Assembly: GCA_002293965.1 (NCBI GenBank)
Contig: DBEG01000031.1
Coordinates: 1 to 19,644, forward strand
Source: Actinobacteria bacterium UBA912
GTDB taxonomy: Bacteria > Actinomycetota > Coriobacteriia > Anaerosomatales > UBA912
Reading direction: 5' to 3'
DNA length: 19,644 bases
Both the position numbers and the translations under genes were made by a program. This document shows positions 15,134-19,644 of the stretch, in pieces. Under the pieces are notes generated by a model that worked only from the letters and a program-made list of their open reading frames with translations, made no database searches and was not told where the DNA came from. Within the stretch, counting starts at the first letter, position 1; every line of letters starts with the position of its first letter.

Positions 15134-16396
15134 GTGGAATCGATGATCGCATCAGGTCTGGCGTTGTTACTGAGTCTGGTGGCCGCGCTTCTGGTAGCCG
15201 AAGAGGCAGCCAGCTCGTTGCTGTCCAGTAGCAGGGTCGCACGCTTGGCAGAATCTGATCGCCCCGGAGCCTTAGCACTCCTCGACCTGACAGCTTCGCC
15301 ACACAAGTTGCGCGCCACAGCAGCGCTATTCTCTGGGGCCGCCTACGTGGGGGTGGCCGCCGTGGTCGCCCTGTGGGTCACCCGCGCCCAGGGTTTCCCT
15401 CTGACCCTCGCATTGCTCATAGGTGGTGTCTTCTCGGCGGCTTTCGTGTTCTCCATCGCTCAAACGCTCCCCAGAACCATCGCTGTCCAGAACCCCGAAG
15501 ACGTCGCGCTTAGGTTCGCAGGGATGGCTTCGCGGGTCGTCCTACTTGGCGGGCCGGTCGTCGTGGCACTGGAGTGGCCGTGGAGGCGACTCATCGCACT
15601 GGTGATCGGTGACAAGCTCTCCAAACGAGCCTGGCAAAGTGAGACCGACTCCCGCACGCTCAACACCGACGAGCCGCAGACCGACCTCGAGGTCGCCGAG
15701 GAGGCGCTCCTAGAGGCTGTGAGCGATTTCGCCGAGAAGGTTGTTCGCGAGGTCATGGTTCCTCGGACGGACATGACGTGCCTGCCTGATACCGCCACGG
15801 CCCGACAAGCGGTAGAGGTCATCCAGAGCCACGGGATCTCGCGCCTGCCAATTTACCACGAGACCCTCGATGACATCCGTGGGGTCCTGTACGCGAAGGA
15901 CCTGCTGCCTGCGATACTTAAGGATTCCGAGGTCAACCCACTCATACTTGTTCGCAAGCCGTACTTCGTTCCCGAGACCAAACCCGTGCAACAGCTGCTG
16001 GTCGAGATGCGCGATCGCACGCACATCGCAATAGTGGCCGATGAATACGGTGGCACGGCGGGACTCGTCACCATCGAGGACTTGCTTGAAGAGCTCGTGG
16101 GCGAGATCCAAGACGAGTTCGATTCTGAGCAGCCGCTGGTCGAATCGCTTCCCGACGGTCGGCACATCGTTGATGGTCGCTTGCCCGTCGACGACCTCAA
16201 CGAGATGTTAGGCACAGCGATCGAATCGGAATCCGACACAGTCGGTGGCGTAGTCATCGAGTCCGCCGGCAGGATACCAGAGATCGGTGACGAGGTGCTC
16301 ATCGAAGGACTTACGTTCCGCGTCGCCGAGTTGCAGGGTGCGCGGATCCGGCAACTGGTCGTGGAACCTGCAAAGAAATCGGACCTGGAGGGCTGA
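15134..16396 (+). CDS. CNNM/CorC-HlyC family membrane protein with paired CBS domains
   Basis: The 420-residue protein has an N-terminal CNNM (DUF21) membrane domain (about 1-175), two CBS domains (about 205-335, starting at VREVMVPRTDMTCLP and including VADEYGGTAGLVTIEDLLEE) and a C-terminal CorC_HlyC domain (about 340-412, with DGRLPVDDLNEMLG). Such proteins are linked to magnesium or cobalt export in several bacteria, and the soluble homologue YbeX (CorC) sits beside ybeZ-ybeY in E. coli. The GTG start is preceded by GGGGAGG (15115-15121) at a long 12-bp spacing; an in-frame ATG at 15143 is possible. No hemolytic role should be assumed from the family name. Transport substrate is unknown. 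Confidence 0.88.
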   Translation: MESMIASGLALLLSLVAALLVAEEAASSLLSSSRVARLAESDRPGALALLDLTASPHKLRATAALFSGAAYVGVAAVVALWVTRAQGFPLTLALLIGGVFSAAFVFSIAQTLPRTIAVQNPEDVALRFAGMASRVVLLGGPVVVALEWPWRRLIALVIGDKLSKRAWQSETDSRTLNTDEPQTDLEVAEEALLEAVSDFAEKVVREVMVPRTDMTCLPDTATARQAVEVIQSHGISRLPIYHETLDDIRGVLYAKDLLPAILKDSEVNPLILVRKPYFVPETKPVQQLLVEMRDRTHIAIVADEYGGTAGLVTIEDLLEELVGEIQDEFDSEQPLVESLPDGRHIVDGRLPVDDLNEMLGTAIESESDTVGGVVIESAGRIPEIGDEVLIEGLTFRVAELQGARIRQLVVEPAKKSDLEG

Positions 16397-16399
16397 ATC

Positions 16400-16816
16400 G
16401 TGCGAAATCCTACATCACCTGACCTAACGCTCCTCGCGTTCGCGCGAGAGGTTCAGCCCAAGGCCTGGGTTCCGTATTCAGACTTCCGGGTCGGGGCCGC
16501 AGTCTTCGCGAATGGCGAGGTCTTCCAGGGCGTGGCTGTAGAGAACGCAGCGTTCGGCTCATCCCTATGCGCCGAGAGAGCCGCGCTCTCTGCCGCAATC
16601 ACCGCTGGGTGTCAGGAGATAGATGCCCTTGCGGTGGTTGGCGATTCCGAGTCCCCGACGGTTCCCTGCGGTGCTTGTCGTCAGGCGTTGGCGGAGTTCA
16701 ACCCCGTGATGCGCATAATCATGGGCGGTCGGACCGACGAGGTCATCGTGATGTCCTTAGAGGAGCTTCTCCCGGAGCCGTTCGTTCGCGGATACCTTGA
16801 CCAGGACGATCAGTAG
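16400..16816 (+). CDS. cdd: Cytidine deaminase
   Basis: Cdd converts cytidine and deoxycytidine to uridine and deoxyuridine in pyrimidine salvage. This is the short, homotetrameric form of 138 residues. Zinc ligands and catalytic acid are present: C57 and E59 in CAERAAL, then C90 and C93 in PCGACRQAL. NAAFG and VPYSDFRVGAAV, which bind the nucleoside, are also seen. The GTG start has GGAGGG 7 bp upstream. Its stop overlaps the start of era by one base (TAGTG), the conserved cdd-era arrangement of Gram-positive bacteria. deoC, the next salvage gene, lies on the far side of era. Confidence 0.95.
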   Translation: MRNPTSPDLTLLAFAREVQPKAWVPYSDFRVGAAVFANGEVFQGVAVENAAFGSSLCAERAALSAAITAGCQEIDALAVVGDSESPTVPCGACRQALAEFNPVMRIIMGGRTDEVIVMSLEELLPEPFVRGYLDQDDQ

Positions 16817-17739
16817 TGCCCAAGCCTAAGAACCCCCAACCTTTCAAGAGCGGTTTCGTTGTTTTGATCGGGCGTCCCAACACCGGGAAGTCCACACTGC
16901 TGAACGCCCTTGTCGGCAAGAAGGTATCCATCGTCTCGGATCGCCCGCAGACGACCCGTACCCGCCTCCGCGCCATCGTCGACAGGCCCGATGCGCAGGT
17001 GGTCATCGTGGACACCCCGGGCATCCACAAACCGATGGATGCGCTAGGCGGTGAGCTCAACAAGACTGCTCTGCGCGCAGTCTCAGATGCCGACGTCGTG
17101 TGCTTCGTCATCGATGGTGCCCAACCTGTCGGCCGAGGGGACGAGTGGATAGCGCGACACATCTCCGCATCCACCGAACCGCACCGCATCCTACTTGTCA
17201 CCAAGGCCGACCTCGTCGACCAGGCTACGGTTGAGCGACAGATAGCCTCTGCCCGGAAATTCCTGTCCTTCGATGAGGTTCTGGTCGTCTCGGCAGTCGA
17301 AGGCTTCAATTTGGAGGCCTTCCTAGAAGTCGTCATTCGGGCGCTACCCGAGGGGCCGAGGTACTTTCCGCCGGACATGGAGTCGGATCAGTCCATAGAG
17401 ACCACGATCGCCGAGTTCATCCGCGAGAAGATCATCCGCGCTACCTTCGATGAGGTCCCGCATGCGATCGGCGTCGTCGTCGAGGACTACCTGCCTGCGA
17501 CCGAACGGTCTGTGGCCAAGATCGCTGCCATCATCTACGTCGAACGCGACTCGCAGAAGGGGATCCTGATCGGCAAAGGCGGCGAGACCATCAAGAAGAT
17601 GGGCATTGAGGCCCGACTCGATCTCGAACGTCTGCTCGCCGAGAAGGTCTATCTCGACCTGCGCGTCAAAGTAAAGCCGAACTGGCGACGGGATCCCATC
17701 CAGATCCGCCGACTCGGGTACGGCGACGGAGGCGACTGA
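16816..17739 (+). CDS. era: GTPase Era, 30S ribosome assembly factor
   Basis: Era binds the 3' end of 16S rRNA and coordinates maturation of the 30S subunit. The 307-residue protein has all G motifs: GRPNTGKST (19-27), TTRTR (46-50), DTPG (66-69) and TKAD (129-132). The C-terminal KH domain contains GILIGKGGETIKKMG (about 248-262) and ends in WRRD. G1 has Thr where Val is more common, which should not affect function. The GTG start overlaps cdd by one base and the stop overlaps deoC by one base (TGATG). Its position near ybeY and phoH groups 16S maturation factors in one transcript. Confidence 0.97.
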   Translation: MPKPKNPQPFKSGFVVLIGRPNTGKSTLLNALVGKKVSIVSDRPQTTRTRLRAIVDRPDAQVVIVDTPGIHKPMDALGGELNKTALRAVSDADVVCFVIDGAQPVGRGDEWIARHISASTEPHRILLVTKADLVDQATVERQIASARKFLSFDEVLVVSAVEGFNLEAFLEVVIRALPEGPRYFPPDMESDQSIETTIAEFIREKIIRATFDEVPHAIGVVVEDYLPATERSVAKIAAIIYVERDSQKGILIGKGGETIKKMGIEARLDLERLLAEKVYLDLRVKVKPNWRRDPIQIRRLGYGDGGD

Positions 17740-18425
17740 TGATCGCCCCGCATACCTTGGCTGCGATGATCGATCAAACGTGGCTCAAGCCCGGCGCAAA
17801 CGTGACAGAAGCCCTCGAGTGGATCGACGACAGCGCCGGTGCCGGGTTCGCGGCACTTTGCGTGCCGCCGTTCCTGACAGCGCGGACAGCGCAGCGCCTG
17901 AAGGGCCTTTCGACGCGTACCTGCACCGTGTGTGGATTTCCCTTCGGCTTCGAAGACACTGCCGACAAGGAGGCGCAAGCCCGCCATCTCGTTGAGCTCG
18001 GTGCGCAAGAGGTCGATATGGTGATGAATATCGCCGCAATGATCGACGGCGACTATGACTACGTGCGCAAAGACCTTGAGGCGGTGGCGACCGCCGTCGC
18101 CGAGGCATCACACTCGACTGCGATTCTGAAGGTCATCCTCGAGACCGGCTATCTGAACTCCGAGCAGATCACCCGCGCCAGCGAAATCGCGGTTCTCGCC
18201 GGAGCACACTTCATCAAGACTTCGACCGGATTCGGTCCCAGGGGTGCCAACGTCGCCGACATCGAGACGATTCGGGCTGTGGTAGGCACCGAAGTCGGCA
18301 TCAAGGCCTCCGGCGGAATCCGTGACCTCGCATCGGTGCTTGAGCTCCTGGACGCAGGCGCGACCCGGATCGGCACTTCGGCAGGCATTGAGATCATCCG
18401 CGCTGCTCAAACCCACTGGAGCTAG
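17739..18425 (+). CDS. deoC: Deoxyribose-phosphate aldolase
   Basis: DeoC splits 2-deoxyribose 5-phosphate into acetaldehyde and glyceraldehyde 3-phosphate, the last step of deoxynucleoside breakdown. The 228-residue class I aldolase has the Schiff-base lysine K160 in FIKTSTGFGPRGAN, the second lysine K189 in GIKASGGIRD and the acid D93 in EVDMVMNI, all as in the family. Its ATG overlaps the era stop by one base. The same transcript carries cdd, which acts earlier in salvage. deoC between era and recO is less usual than cdd-era-recO and may reflect a lineage-specific insertion. Confidence 0.95.
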   Translation: MIAPHTLAAMIDQTWLKPGANVTEALEWIDDSAGAGFAALCVPPFLTARTAQRLKGLSTRTCTVCGFPFGFEDTADKEAQARHLVELGAQEVDMVMNIAAMIDGDYDYVRKDLEAVATAVAEASHSTAILKVILETGYLNSEQITRASEIAVLAGAHFIKTSTGFGPRGANVADIETIRAVVGTEVGIKASGGIRDLASVLELLDAGATRIGTSAGIEIIRAAQTHWS

Positions 18426-18433
18426 GGGTTTCA

Positions 18434-19201
18434 ATGCCGAGGTACCCGCTCAGAGCGCTAGTTCTGCGCAAGACCAAACTCGGGGAGACCGACGCCATCG
18501 TGGCCCTGCTTTCCTCGGAAGGCAAGAACGTCCGCGCGGTGGGCAAGGGGATGCGCAAGCCCGGATCGAAGGTCGGCGGGCGCTTGGAGCCGTTTTGCCT
18601 GGTCGACATGTTGCTCTACTCGGGGCGGTCGCTCGACACGATCGTCGAAGCCGAGACGGTCGAGGTTCATCGCGGGATACGCAGCGATTACGACCGGAGC
18701 ACGGCTGCGGCGGTCGTGGTTGATGTGCTCGACAAGCTGTCGGTTGAGGGCCTCGGCGAACCGAGGCTCTACGGATTGGGGCTCGCAAGCCTCGCCGCCA
18801 TCGAGCACGCACCTGCCGAGAGACTCGAGGCACTACTCGTTGGCTTCCTTGTCAAGGCGATGGCGATGCATGGGCATCGACCCGTGCTCGGTTCATGCGC
18901 CGGATGCGCGTGCGATACCCTCCACGCCGCAGATCAGCGGTTCTCGCTCGCCGAGGGGGGGATGCTCTGCCGGGCGTGCAAACCCCGGTTCCACGACACC
19001 GCCGTGCTCTCTCCAGAAGCCCGATTGCTTCTAGACCGCCTTTTCGGGATGACGATGCAGCAGATCGCCAGTGACACGGTCGAGCTCGATCCTCGGCATG
19101 TCTCCGAATCGTTCAAGCTCATGCAGGCATTCGTGAAGTATCATGTCCCTGCGCGCATCAAGGCGCTGGACTTCTATGCTAGACCCACGGACGCATTCTA
19201 G
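18434..19201 (+). CDS. recO: DNA repair protein RecO
   Basis: RecO binds RecR and single-stranded DNA and loads RecA at gaps in the RecFOR pathway. The 255-residue protein begins with the OB fold (ALVLRKTKLGETDAIVALLS and GKGMRKPGSKVGGRLEPF). A helical domain follows, with a zinc-binding site made of C155, C158 (plus C160) and C179, C182 (CRACK). Many RecO proteins have lost this site; here it looks complete. The ATG has AGGGG a few bases upstream and starts 8 bp after deoC. The era-(deoC)-recO-glyQ order follows the Gram-positive arrangement. Confidence 0.93.
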   Translation: MPRYPLRALVLRKTKLGETDAIVALLSSEGKNVRAVGKGMRKPGSKVGGRLEPFCLVDMLLYSGRSLDTIVEAETVEVHRGIRSDYDRSTAAAVVVDVLDKLSVEGLGEPRLYGLGLASLAAIEHAPAERLEALLVGFLVKAMAMHGHRPVLGSCAGCACDTLHAADQRFSLAEGGMLCRACKPRFHDTAVLSPEARLLLDRLFGMTMQQIASDTVELDPRHVSESFKLMQAFVKYHVPARIKALDFYARPTDAF

Positions 19202-19213
19202 GAGTAGGGGTAT

Positions 19214-19644
19214 ATGCCACAGATGACCTTTCAAGAGATCATTCTCGCGCTGTCGGATTATTGGGCCAAGCGCGGTTGCGTCGTTTTGCAGCCGTACGAC
19301 AGTGAAGTCGGTGCCGGAACCTTCCATCCGGCGACGACGCTTAGGACGCTGGACCCCAAGGATTGGCGTGTCGCCTACGTTCAGCCCTCCCGGCGACCGG
19401 CCGACGGCAGGTACGGCGAGAACCCCAACCGCTTGCAGCACTACTATCAGTATCAGGTGATCCTGATGCCTTCGCCCGATGACGTGTTGGATCAGTACTT
19501 CGACTCACTGCGAGCGATCGGGATCGAACCGGCCATGCACGACGTCAGGCTTGTCGAGGATGACTGGGAAAGCCCGACGCTGGGCGCCTGGGGTCTGGGA
19601 TGGGAGGTCTGGCTCAACGGCATGGAGGTCACGCAGTTCACCTA
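19214..19644 (+). CDS. glyQ: Glycyl-tRNA synthetase alpha subunit (3' truncated by window)
   Basis: An open frame from the ATG at 19214 runs to the window edge (143 codons). It reads MPQMTFQEIILALSDYWAKR, then GCVVLQPYD, GAGTFHPATTLRTLDP, VAYVQPSRRPADGRYGENPN and RLQHYYQYQVI, all diagnostic of GlyQ, the catalytic alpha chain of the alpha2beta2 glycyl-tRNA synthetase. AGGAG at 19200-19204 with 9 bp spacing makes the start secure. The beta subunit gene glyS should follow just outside. Most actinobacteria use the single-chain synthetase instead, so this is informative for lineage. Confidence 0.96.
   Translation, partial: MPQMTFQEIILALSDYWAKRGCVVLQPYDSEVGAGTFHPATTLRTLDPKDWRVAYVQPSRRPADGRYGENPNRLQHYYQYQVILMPSPDDVLDQYFDSLRAIGIEPAMHDVRLVEDDWESPTLGAWGLGWEVWLNGMEVTQFT

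Noticed and set aside
1..19644. Mobile element, CRISPR array, toxin-antitoxin or defence system
   Set aside because: All intergenic gaps are short and every sizeable reading frame with real signatures is a conserved housekeeping gene; no direct repeats, transposase or integrase was seen.

Overview
The window is a densely packed bacterial housekeeping locus: nineteen protein-coding genes or gene ends, eighteen on the + strand and only rpsT on the - strand. The DNA looks moderately GC-rich, and about half of the genes start with GTG or TTG. No tRNA, rRNA, insertion sequence, phage gene, CRISPR array or attachment site was seen. The order comEA-comEC-holA-rpsT-lepA-hemW-hrcA-dnaJ-rsmE-mtaB-phoH-pgpH-ybeY-dgkA-(CNNM/CBS)-cdd-era-deoC-recO-glyQ follows the conserved Gram-positive chromosome order known from Bacillus. 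It lacks the sporulation genes (gpr, spoIIP) and the grpE-dnaK pair found there. The direct hrcA-dnaJ-rsmE arrangement is actinobacterial in style, while glyQ and a PgpH-type HD protein are more clostridial. Together they suggest a deep-branching actinobacterium such as a member of the Coriobacteriia. That placement is inference from gene content and order only.

Region 1 (1-3572) holds the end of comEA, comEC and holA: DNA uptake and the clamp-loader delta subunit. Region 2 (3497-4041) is the rpsT unit on the - strand. Its intrinsic terminator is buried in the holA coding sequence, its leader carries an 8-bp stem, and it diverges from lepA. Region 3 (4025-7013) is lepA-hemW, where lepA probably has a leaderless transcript. 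Region 4 (7083-11391) is the HrcA heat-shock operon hrcA-dnaJ-rsmE-mtaB, with a clear CIRCE operator laid over its -10 box. Region 5 (11406-19644) is one long, tightly coupled unit from phoH to glyQ with 1-35 bp overlaps or very short gaps.

The genes centre on ribosome biogenesis and quality control (S20, LepA, RsmE, MtaB, PhoH/YbeZ, YbeY, Era), protein folding (HrcA, DnaJ), DNA uptake and repair (ComEA/ComEC, HolA, RecO), envelope lipid recycling and c-di-AMP signalling (DgkA-PAP2 fusion, PgpH-like HD protein) and pyrimidine deoxynucleoside salvage (Cdd, DeoC). No wholly new system was found. The points most worth a second look are a PgpH-like protein without the extracellular sensor domain, a DgkA-PAP2 fusion with an altered PAP2 motif, the probable leaderless lepA, and the compact cis-elements around rpsT and hrcA. 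No gap between genes exceeds about 180 bp.
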